DNA of 64,000 bases from Baylisascaris procyonis. Lineage: Eukaryota; Nematoda; Chromadorea; Rhabditida; Ascarididae. The DNA lies in NCBI GenBank assembly GCA_037389465.1, contig JAZARR010000008.1:1054001-1118000 (forward strand), in the 5' to 3' direction. This document shows positions 36,288 through 47,302 of the stretch, in pieces. The notes under the pieces were generated by a model. That model had not been told where the DNA came from, did not search any database, and was given only the letters and a program-made list of their open reading frames with translations. A program made the position numbers and the translations under genes. Position 1 is the stretch's first letter. Each line of letters begins with the position of its first letter.

Positions 36288-39200
36288 TTAGATTACGGTT
36301 ATCCTTTTAAATGAAGGCACACGACGGATACGGTAAGTGATTAGTCGGGAATATTGAGTTAGTAATTGTCGCCAATAACACAACACATCCTCCATGCGTA
36401 GATGAGATTCCACAAATGCACGTCCTCTGAAATAAGCTTGATTTTCATTAGATTAGTTTTATGAAGCACACTAGGAGAGATCATGACTTGGGTTATCTCT
36501 CTCCTTTCAAACATGCGATAACTGGAAAATACTTCGTTTGCTATATCCTTTTTAAGAGTTTCAATTTCCCTAGGACATGATATCCATGTTGATCCCTATG
36601 AAACATTTCTATTAGAGAGGATGGATGCTCTTGAAGCTTAATGCGACGCACCGTTAATGTAAGGAAAAGTGAATCTAACAAACGTTCGTCTTGCATCACT
36701 TTCTGGAATCTCTATCTGCTCTACGATATTAAAAATTTGCCTTGTGCCAATTCGATGCATTATGTCATCGTGTTCATGAGCAAATCGAATAAGCTCTTCG
36801 ATGTTGTTCATTTCCTCGGCAACTTCTATAAAATGAATCCATGGATAAAGGGCACCATAGAAGAACTCGATCCATTGATGGCCTACATTAAAAATAGGCG
36901 ATCCACAAAGCAACAAATGTCGTAATCGAAAACTCGCTGCCACACCTGCGAAGTTAAATAAATACCTGCAATTGAAATATTTTGCTCGAAATTACCAGCA
37001 GGTGTTGTACCCGGCATATCGTTAAATGTGTACCTGGTCTATGTTGGTGGTCTATTTTTACGCTGAATATTAAAAAAATTTTGACATTTCAGGGAAGGAA
37101 ACGTTTAGCAATATAACATTATGACAACATTTCAAACTGTTGTCCCTGTATTATATAATTAAAAACTAACTTGTAATTGCAGTGGTCTTCAAACGATACC
37201 TCGCTAGCTGGTTGCTCACCAAGCGTATCCTGAAAATAACCGCTTCCTCTACATAGGAGATAATTATTCGGCAAAGTTTTGATCCTCTTCTTGGAATGAA
37301 AGCACAAACTTTGCCTCGAAAAGAAAGCTTTCTTGAAGATAAAACGACCGCTCAATGCGTCTCACTGCAATGAATCCATCGAGTGCCACTTATAAAACAT
37401 TACATTCTCACATAATAGCATTAGTTCCAATGCTGTTTGTTATGCATTAAGCACATAAACAGTATTTGAATATCTACTTGAGAAATGAACAGTATAAGCC
37501 AGAAAAGCATGAAAACATAAAGCGCTTATGAACGGAAGCCTTTACTTCCAACACCGTAAAAAGAAAGTCCCTGAGTTCCTTATTAATTGTCGTGCTAGAT
37601 AGAGAGCGGAAAATTGCGAAAACAGAGGAGAATTGATTTGCTGGCATCCAATCTACAACACGAATCCAACCTACAAAGCAAAACATTACCTTCACCAAAT
37701 AAATACCCACAAGAGAAAACAGAATCGTGAGAGACAATAAAACGGGATGCCGTTCATCTTTCACTTATCTTACTATATTTAAAAACAAATACTAAATAAG
37801 AACAATCGATAATGGAATAAACGTTACCTTTATAGATCGCCAAGCTTGATTTTTGGTATATTTGGCGTCGATTAGATTTGGGAGACGCCTCGATAGTAGA
37901 ATAAGATGATCTCTGAGAGCGTTTGTTCGCGATCCTCTAAAGAACGCAATCGGCTTACGCTTTGACCATTCGATATGTTCCGCTGCCCTGTAAATTAAAT
38001 TTGATGTAAAAAAGGAACGGTGAAAAGATGGAAGCCACAAGGAAATTAAAAGATTGTCTAGCAGCCTATCTACCTTTTAGTGGAATAGAAGTGTTCGTTT
38101 ATATTAAAAAAAAAAAAGAAAACGACTGCATGTTTCGTGCTCTTTGCTTTACAGTTGGTGCAGCCATTGCCATGAAAGAATATCGTAAAAAAGGAGAAGC
38201 TTTTGCGTCGCTATAACTGGCAAATTTTATGGATGTCTTAATGAATAAAAATATTTATGAGAGTGACGACAACGCTGATGAAGAGAAATTTTCTTCTCAA
38301 AATGCAATAAACGATGGCAAAAGAGAACAAAATCAGCTTATTATTAGCTCACATAGCGTTCAGTTGGTAAACGGGAACTTGCCTTGTTATTTTCAATGAC
38401 GTTTCATTCCACTGTCCAATTCCCGTCGGATATAAGGATATAGCTGGTCCACCAGCCCAAAATGACCATGCCGGGTATAGTATATCGATATGATTCATAT
38501 TCTGCAAAGAAAAATTTTCAGTCAGTATTTTCAGAGTAGAATAACATCGCTACACAAAATCGAAACCAGCACCATGCTGACGGAGTGTTGCCGGTGTTAT
38601 ATGTCCATTACGCGGCAAAGTACTCAAAAATGAAGAAGCACGAAGTAAGCCGAGTGAAATTACACATCAGGTGACTTGTTTCTCCTTATAGAAGCTCATT
38701 TATGACCCATCAACCTGTAAGGCCGCATATGGTGCTCATTTGTTAAGGTCCTTTGAGATGTCGACCTATCAAACTTATTTCTTCCCACGTGGATGAGAAA
38801 TTGGGCCTCATTCAGCACAATTAATTTTGGAATTCCGAAGTGGAAATATGGCCATTGCAATACAGATAAAACAAGAAATCGCCAAACCAATATGACTTAC
38901 ACTTCACTTAGGAACGGTAACAAAAAAATGACTGGGATGAGAATTGACTAATATCCGTCTATGTTTTTAACCACCCATCTAATGGTCTCCTTAAAACGTC
39001 GAGGAATGCGTTTATAAAAGCAGAAAATGACCTTGCTGAAGGAGAAGACGGGCAGAGGAGGATCATCGGATCGCACCTGTGGATGATCATGCACGTTGAG
39101 CACAAATTCGGTGTTTGGCAACGAATCGGCCAGCTGCATAAGGAAATGTTCAACACCTTCGCACCTCCAAAAAAATATGCTATACAATCGTTAAAATGAT

Positions 39201-40454
39201 CTTCATTGAATAAAATTCAAAAGTGATTCTCTGGGAATATGTCGCAAGCAAATCTTGAAGATTATAGTGTTTGCAAATTTGAAAGACAGCAATATTGGTG
39301 CAATTACCTCGCCTCGAATGGACATTGTGGCTGTCTAAAGAGTCGTCCTCCAATAAGCTGATATCGTACACCATGGGCACTTGCCGCAAGCAGCATCGAT
39401 TCGTCTATCCCATCTTGGAACGGTGAAAGGTCATTCTCTATCTGACTGCAACTTAGACTTTATTTCTCATTGCACATTGCAATACAGAAGCTTCTCGATG
39501 CATAATTTGAAAACGCCATCAAATTCAACAATTTTATAGTGCCACTCTGCCGTTTCTATAATTCTCCCAAGCGATAAACACGGCAAATGAGCCATCTACA
39601 AAGCAAATCATCCACGGCAGAAACAATCCGTGGAATACATAACGAACAATGCATGCTATGAAACGAGGTACTGTGACATCTGTGTCATGCTAAATCATCG
39701 AGAAAAAGATATGAACGGATGAAAGCCCAGTGGCTCTATTCGAAGCTATACGGTAACCATACTGCTTACATTACTTTACTCTTGCCTACAGTTCAGCACA
39801 AGAAAATTTTTGATGTCTGATGAAGCAGATAAAAAAAACCTTTGAAAGCATGTACAGTTGTTGATGTCGCATGATTTGTAATTGCGTTCCGCCTCTTCAA
39901 TTTCCTTTATCCATCGATTTGTATATTCATCTGCAGTAAAGTAATTAATGTAACTGTGATTTAAGTACAAGAGAATCTACAGGAAATGAAAACCAAAAAC
40001 CAAAACAATTTAAAAAAAATAGTTTGCGCTTCATTGAAAAAAATTGACAAACTCAATTTGGAAAAAAATTAAAGGAAGTTTGCTCATCACTATTATGAAC
40101 AGATTTGATGCCCCATACACCTCTTCCTCTCCAATTTTGGAATAAAGTTTCATCCGCGAATGGAAAGTAGGTGCATATTTGCCTTCTCAATGAGGTAAGC
40201 ATAACAGCTACTTCAAGGTTATGACATTACAGCTAGTAAACAAGAGGCGAAGGCTATATGATTAGAGCATAAACGTTCTAAAATAAGCATTTTAAGGTCG
40301 AAGCATATTGCCAAACAAAATCACTCCAAGGTTCGGTAATAATCTGATACCGTAGGAATGAAGATCTAGAAGAGGCACAACGGCGTTACACACAACAAAT
40401 ACGATCAACGAAAGAGAAACTGTAATTACCGTAATGTGAATGAGGAATGCATAT
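36288..40454 (-). CDS. POGLUT1: Protein O-glucosyltransferase 1 (POGLUT1/Rumi, GT90 CAP10 domain), 5' end not found
   Basis: Nine exons join in phase on the minus strand: 40454-40351, 39930-39840, 39445-39308, 39164-39032, 38501-38383, 37987-37828, 37229-37171, 36965-36741 and 36426-36288. The first listed exon encodes a hydrophobic stretch (VSLSLIVFVVCNAVV), a signal peptide or anchor; its start codon must be in an upstream exon ending in phase 2. Family matches include NYKSCDINNCTC, CEGVEHFL, LNVHDHPQ (Asp equivalent to the catalytic one in NVRDYP), FSFSK, YPAWSFWAGGPA, FFRGSRT, YTKNQAWRS, YLFNFAGVAASFR and MEDVLCYW. The enzyme transfers glucose from UDP-glucose to serines of EGF repeats, including Notch, in the ER. 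Introns after 38383 (donor GCAAGT) and 36741 (donor GCAAAT) are GC-AG introns; both joins match the family without gaps. The protein ends in KRITVI and lacks the KTEL-like retention signal of the human enzyme. Confidence 0.93.
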
Positions 40455-42724
40455 CTGCAAACAGCATAAAAGCGTGAGCACTAATGTCCAAAACGAACCT
40501 CTCAGATGCCATTGCATTGACACCTAAAATACTTCTAGTGATTAACGAACTTCAATAATTGAGAGCTTTATGCATTTCACAATAGGGAATGAACAATGCG
40601 TTACTTCAATAGCAACTTGAAAGAGTAATAACATAAGTTTGCATTTAGGATTGTATTCATGAATTTATCTTACCGAATTTGCTTAAATATCGTTGAAATT
40701 GGAAAATAATAATTGAAGATTTCAGAGAAAATAATAGCTTAACCAACGTTTGCGAATAATCAAATCAGCATATATCCACATATAAAAAAACATTCCAATA
40801 AATCCTTATCGCATCGCTAATATGTGGCACAGACAAGAAATTTCGATTTTTCATTAACGGCATTTCTTGAATCGGCAAATGAACTTATGAAAATCGGCAG
40901 CGATTGGGATCGTACAAGTGCCACATTTTTTAGGAAACAGAGGTAGGAGAAATGAGGAGAAGGCAACAGTTCTACGAATCACAACTGTCATAAAAGACGG
41001 CAAATAAAACTGTCGAGCTAGAAGTATGGTCAAAGTGGTTTTTTCGTTAACCTAATGCTCTTTCATGTGGCTAGAAGTGATTATCGCATATCTGTAGATC
41101 TGTTAGGAGTCAGCAGTGCTTGTTCGACTTCTATCAAAACGTTTTAAAATATTTTGCTTAGGTGTTATTCGGAAGAAATTTCTACGAAAAATCGCCTTTT
41201 CTATTTGATTGATTTTCTTCTACGAGTCGTAAAAATTTTGCTTAATTTCTTTTTGAGCTGTGCTTAGTTGAGACGATTAAATGATCCCCTTTCTTAGACC
41301 CTTAAAAATTTCCAAATTTCAGCAGCATGTTAGTAGTGTAAAGTAAAGCAAAAGAAGCTGACCAAATAAAGAAAGTAGAATGAATGCAATGAGCCTTATG
41401 AAAGTTACTTTCTAGACGGAAATTGAGTTGCTTATACAAGATATTCTTCTGGCTATTCCGTAAAGTATACCACGATATGCTACATGGCATACTCAACGGG
41501 ATGCCTTAATCGTCAATATCAATGCGAGAAAAAATAAACATAGTAATAAAAGTGGTGGTGAATGCCTTACAGGCTATGTTCATATAGAATAAGCCTCATA
41601 GACTAATCTGAGGGATATATCTGTTGTTCATTAAGCGTTCATTCTCAGAATCGTGCTTACCTATAGTATGCATCACAATTCGTCTAATACATTCCAAAAT
41701 ATATTTGCACGTTACACATGCTCATAGACGATGCAAAAATTAAATAAGAATTCCAAAGGTTGTAGAACGATTGCATAGAGATTTTTAGACAAAATTTCAA
41801 AAGAATTTCCTCTACGAGATCAAATTTTACATACGAGCGACATTGTGTCGCAACCCTTCCACATAAGGTGATTGCTTTAAATCGAAGGATATTTTAAAGG
41901 TAAAAGTAAATATTTTAAGTTCCGGCATGACGACATCGTTGTCTCGTTATCTGCCTTGTCGATCGAAAATGCCATGACACTGACCATTCTGAATAATCAT
42001 TCATATCGCTAGCAAATTTTGCACAAGTTTATTTTCACATTTGGCATTGCTAAAAAGAATGTCGTACCATAACATTTATTGCAGCTATATAAAAATATCA
42101 AAGGTTTCCACAGTAATTAGCCCTTGCAAGCGGCGGGTTGTGTCGATCTACGCTTGAAGTGTATTTACTACCCGAAGGGTAGAGAGTAAGCATTACGTCC
42201 CACCACCATGTATAGAAGTAACTTATATAGCGTAGTGAGTCAAAAACCAACTCATTGATGCAAAAAGCAATAATACACGTCAAGCATCATTTTCTTTATG
42301 TAACAAAACAGAGAATTCGACCACATTAAAACCATTAATAACTAATAATACATTAACTATTACATTTATTTAGCAAGCAGAACATCAATATACGACTATA
42401 ACAATTGTAGACGACACAACAACGCCTATGATTAGCAAATAGCAATAACCAGCACGATTCCGATACAATGGTCACTAGTGGTCATTTTCGGGATGGTATT
42501 TTCTTATTTAAGGGAACATATGCTGCCGATGTCTTTAAGAAGAGGCTTTTCCTGTTAGCACTGCCAAATTTTAGCTCATCTTCTACCCAGCTGAAAGCGC
42601 TGTCAGTGTAACGCGTTCCTCATTAGCATGATTCATTTAATGCTAAGCAAAGTTGTAACCATTGTATGATCCACTAAAAAACGAGGAAGGCGTATGACGG
42701 AAAAACGACCAAACGACAAATCAA

Positions 42725-42748
42725 AAAACAAACAAACAAACAAACAAA
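42725..42748. repeat. (AAAC)n microsatellite
   Basis: About five copies of an AAAC tetramer lie in noncoding sequence. Confidence 0.8.
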
Positions 42749-44040
42749 TATGCAAAATTACACCGTTGAATATTCAAATCCGACATTGCAAAAATGAGAA
42801 AATCATTGGTTGCATATCCGATGCAACTGCAATAATTTCATATTATCGCAATACAATAACCTCCCGTGCACAATCAGCAAATATAAACGACTATATTTGT
42901 TTAACTGATAAAAATGTCGATAGATATTTGCCACCTCTCATTTCGGGCTTCAATTGTTCATAGTGCAATCTTTAAATTGCGATAACAATCACTGGATGCA
43001 ACAACAATTTATTTAGTTTTTCTCGACGACGAGGTGTTGAAGTTATATCAATTTAAGTTAGTAACTAAAAATTGATATTTTCCAGTGATAAACAATGCGT
43101 GAGAGGTTTCCAGGCAAAGTTACAAAGTTTAAAAAACGGTAAACGATTTTTTTTTCGTATTGCAATCGGTATGTAATCAGTAAACATACTGCAGATGCAA
43201 AAAAGATCGAGAAGTCTTGTAGGTCGGCAATAAAGTTGTTTTTTTAGTGATCTCAGCAGATATAAGTTCGTCATTCGTCTCTTCACCTATGCCACTCTCT
43301 TTTACTTTCGCAATTACCCGAGCATCTCTCCACCACTTTCCAATCCCTAACAGCTCCGTATGAAAATCACATAATCATTATGCACAAAACTGCATACCCA
43401 CAACACAATAAATATAAAGATATAAAAATCGACTCTATATTCTCTACGCGGCGAATAAAGTAAGCGAACAGCATAAAACACAACGCTTAAGATCAATTTA
43501 ATTAATTCAACACAACTTTCCTTTGAAAAAAAAAAGTTTTCTGCTATTTGCATCGATTATTAACAATTATAAATATGAAATAAATAAAACATTCGTTGGT
43601 AACAAAACGAAATTAAAGTATTGTGCAAGAAATTGAGGAATATGAGATTGCAATAGATGAGCGATGCAATATTACTCCAAAAAAATTAGAGTAATGCATA
43701 TGTGGCAACAAGTAATACTGTCGATGATGCAAAAATATGCGATGATGCAATATTGCAATAATCACTTCCTTTGCAATAGAATGTCTCACCTGAAAAATAA
43801 TATCGTTGATTATGCGACAATTAAGTACTATATTGTTTTCCAACAATCGATCTTCATTGTTACTAGTGTGATTATATTCCAATGAAGTGGGAACTAATTT
43901 TTTTTAAATAAAAAGGTGGATAAATAGTATGGGAATAAATATTTTCCATTATAAAAGCAACATTTCAATGCTATTCTTATATGACATTAGAATAACGGCA
44001 TCGCTCACATCTCGCAATGCGTTCACGTTCACAATCGTTG

Positions 44041-44052
44041 ACGCAATTGCGT
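44041..44052. promoter_or_regulatory. Perfect 12-bp palindrome ACGCAATTGCGT
   Basis: ACGCAATTGCGT is self-complementary. It contains two GCAAT half-sites of the kind bound by C/EBP-type bZIP factors, although here they overlap through AATT. It may be a chance palindrome. Confidence 0.25.
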
Positions 44053-44240
44053 TTTTCGTCGAACTATTTAACGCAGCATAAAAGTGCGCACAAAACGATT
44101 TCTCTCACATAGCAAATGCGACAATACATTCTTCCTCTTTCTTTATTTGCCTAAAAACTTCACTGAAAATTGCAATCCAATTTTGCGCTCGTTCCTCAGA
44201 AGTTAACGCTCGCTATCCCATCTATCCCATCACATTATGG

Positions 44241-44362
<122 letters not shown>

Positions 44363-44643
44363 GACCTACTACACTGATATGTATATCCTATATCTTATGA
44401 TCCCCCTTCATCTCGCTAGTCTAATGTCTTGCTATTTTTTTTTCTTACCTTCACCTCGTATGCACCTGTCTCCCTTCTTTGTTGAAATAAAAACGACATT
44501 CATCAATCCGTTTACGTTTGCACCCATACGGCCTAGTGAACTGAATGTAAAGAGCGGGGCGTCATATCAACTCGTCTTCCATTTTTTGTTTACCTGGTTT
44601 CTTTCTTCATTCTTTGATTGACGAATGCAATTAAAGGCTTCTT

Positions 44644-45397
44644 TTAGTTGATACCTGAGAGGTGGTGCCAAAATTTTAGTTCGTGAACTATCTGCTGATA
44701 TGTAAGAATGAGAAAAAGATAAGCGAACCTGTAACTTTTTCATCATGAACCCAATAAAGTTTGACGTCGAGAGTTTTTCTTTTCATACTACCATCCTCTT
44801 GGTGCTCATTCGTGCATCCTTTCATAATTAGATCGTGCTCTGCAAACTCTTTCATCACTTCAACGCTCATGCCCATTGTAAATATAATAAAACGCCACTG
44901 TGTCATAGTCTTTCGTTTTATTACTAATGTAACGGTGAGTATCCATAATACGTTCACACTCTTGAATCATCCATTTCAGCTGGAGTTATATGTGCAAATT
45001 TACCATATTGGCATAACGAGTTGAATGTTACCTCAGCAAAGAAGCCACTCATAAATCACAACAAAAAGTTCGGTTCAATTTCGCGACCTTAGTGGGACTT
45101 TATAGCATGTTCCACATCAGTAAAGCCAACCTGCGTTTCTTATGATCAAAAATATTAACACCATTATTCTATGACCCTCCATTCAATGTGCTTAGTTAAC
45201 CATTGATAATCTCTTTAGATCAACAATGATCAATAGTGAAAATAATTCACTTTCATCGACTAGTTTGAAGCATGATCCACTGCAGCAGACGGTGCCCGTA
45301 TCGCAGTTCTCCATATCACGGCCCATACATGTATAACATGCTTGTGTGCCTTCCTCCGCTGTACAATTATATTCCCTCTCAACGGCCATACAGCAGC
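44644..45397 (-). CDS. Cysteine-rich Ly6-like protein, partial
   Basis: The exon beginning at 45397 (acceptor GATTACAG) reads CCMAVEREYNC, then ACYTCMGRDMENCDTG and CCSGSCFKLVDE. This dense C-x2-C and CC pattern resembles small nematode Ly6/uPAR-like three-finger proteins, which are secreted or GPI-anchored. A second exon, 44897-44729, carries EHDLIMKGCTNEHQ and then KRKTLDVKLYWVHDEKVT; KGC after CFK is common in that group. The join is uncertain: the first exon could end at 45251 (phase 1), 45201 (phase 0) or 45261 (phase 0), and only the phase-0 ends fit the acceptor at 44898. A last short exon GT-ATC-AAC-TAA (to 44644) would close the frame. The signal-peptide exon was not found. It could also be a different cysteine-rich family. 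Confidence 0.5.
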
Positions 45398-45940
45398 CTG
45401 TAATCGATGTATATTTTATTTATTGATGAGATTTTATTAGGTAATTTCAACTATGTCTTTTATTATTCTTCTATAATATTCCCGGTGGTGGTTCAGCAAG
45501 GGTAAACGTTATCGAGAGAATGTCTCATAACGTTCTTATTTCAAATTGCTTTTAAGCGGGAAGTGAAGGATAACTGAAAGGCTAATAAAAACCTTGCTGC
45601 CGAAGATTTTTATAAGAATCCAATATGAAAATTTCAATGAGAAAGTGCCCACCTCCCCGTCATTCCCTCTGAGCCATCACCAATCGTGCCAATAATTCCT
45701 AGGCTCTCCTTTATTCTTATGATGAGGCATTATGTGAGCAAGCCAATTTCTGTTTTTGTTGCGATGTAAATTGTGCCATGAAGCAAACAGAGGGCCACTT
45801 CTTCTAGGGTGTTCAAATTTTGATAGGGCCTATATACCTAAGCTGAGCTGATTGATACAACAATATATCTCTACTTTTAACGACAAAAATGTACGCAGTA
45901 GAATATTTGTCATAGCCTCTTAAGGAACTGTATAAACGTA

Positions 45941-46065
45941 CACACATACACATATACATACATACACATACATACATACATACAAACAAACATACATGCA
46001 TGCATATATACATACATATATACATATATACATACATACATACATACATACATACATACACAAAC
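45941..46065. repeat. (CATA)n tetranucleotide repeat
   Basis: Imperfect CATA/TACA repeats with short CATATA and ACAAACAAA interruptions. The overlapping minus-strand frames rich in CMYVCMYV are repeat artefacts. Confidence 0.93.
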
Positions 46066-46391
46066 ATATATCCGTGCATACACACTTATAAATAAACACG
46101 GAAATACACAAAAATCTATACTTGCGTAAAGAAAGAATTGTGATAGAAGAAAACATAAAGGAACAATGAAATATAAGAAAAGGAAATAAAATAAAATAAC
46201 TCACTAAAGCAACAAAGTAGAAGTATCAACTGCGAAATCACATTCATAGCCGATCAATAAATAACACCTAGAATGCAAATCAATAAGGCGAATAATACAT
46301 GAAACACAATTACTTATAACATTGCATAAAAAGAAATGGCCGTAAATCAACACAACATTCGTCTTTGATCTTTTCAAACAACTCCCTCGGA

Positions 46392-46407
46392 GGGAGGGGA
46401 GGGAGGG
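46392..46407 (+). other. G-quadruplex motif
   Basis: GGGAGGGGAGGGAGGG has four runs of three or more Gs with single-base loops, the most stable class of predicted quadruplex. It stands alone in an AT-rich region. Confidence 0.7.
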
Positions 46408-46879
46408 AGAGTGAAAAGTTTCAGAGGAGAGGCAAAAGAATTTTCAAAACATGGAAAAAAGGTGGGATTTTTCGTTTACTCTTTTTTACTTCTTTTTTTT
46501 TTTTCAAAAATATAACAAATAGTGGATTGAGTTCATACCGTATCGGTGTATGCCAACCTCTGCCCTTAGTCTATAGACATAAATATTTCACTCGTTCGCT
46601 TGCTACTGCTGATGAAAAAAAAAACATAAACAATTCTCTATCAATGCCGATGAAAAAATTACAAACAAAATAGGTATTGTGTAAAGGAATTTATTAATAC
46701 ATCATATTACGTGTCAAATGGAATATGATAGTATTTGCGTCATTTTACAATGAATGGAATTACGCAAATATTCGCAAAGTTCTCTAATACCTCACTATTA
46801 CACTGTTGAAAAATTCCAACAGAATTTACGAAAGATCTATTTTTATTATTACTGTTGGCGATTATTAACATTATTATTA

Positions 46880-46959
46880 CCCAATGGGATTTTTTATGCG
46901 AATTATACTGTAAATAATATTACCCCAATGGGATTTTTTATGTGAATTATAATGTAAAT
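46880..46959. repeat. Two 36-bp direct repeats, period 44 bp
   Basis: A 36-bp unit starting CCCAATGGGATTTTTTATG occurs at 46880-46915 and again at 46924-46959 with two mismatches. Each unit contains the short palindrome CCCAATGGG-like core. This is probably a local duplication. Confidence 0.9.
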
Positions 46960-47239
46960 TATATATCTTGAATTGTGAAAGCGGAAAAATTGTTGCTCTA
47001 CAACAAAACATTGTTACAAAGAGTTTTCTTTGTTTTTTCTTTGCAATCTGCCGCAACAAATATTTCATTAAACGATAGTTATTGTTAATTGAACCTAAAT
47101 TTTTGATTGACTGCTGTTTGATGAATCAATGCCTTGTAAAAGTTTGATGGGTTAATTTTATATTCAAGTTTCTATCGTAAATTTTTCACTCGTCATGTAA
47201 TATTTCGACAAATTACGAGTAATTTTGAATTTTTTACAG

Positions 47240-47244
<5 letters not shown>

Positions 47245-47299
<55 letters not shown>
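47245..47299. repeat. (TA)n microsatellite
   Basis: About 27 uninterrupted TA units. Confidence 0.95.

Positions 47300-47302
<3 letters not shown>

Noticed and set aside
45813..46204. Minus-strand frames rich in Cys-Met-Tyr-Val
   Set aside because: Translation of the (CATA)n repeat; no splice structure or family match.
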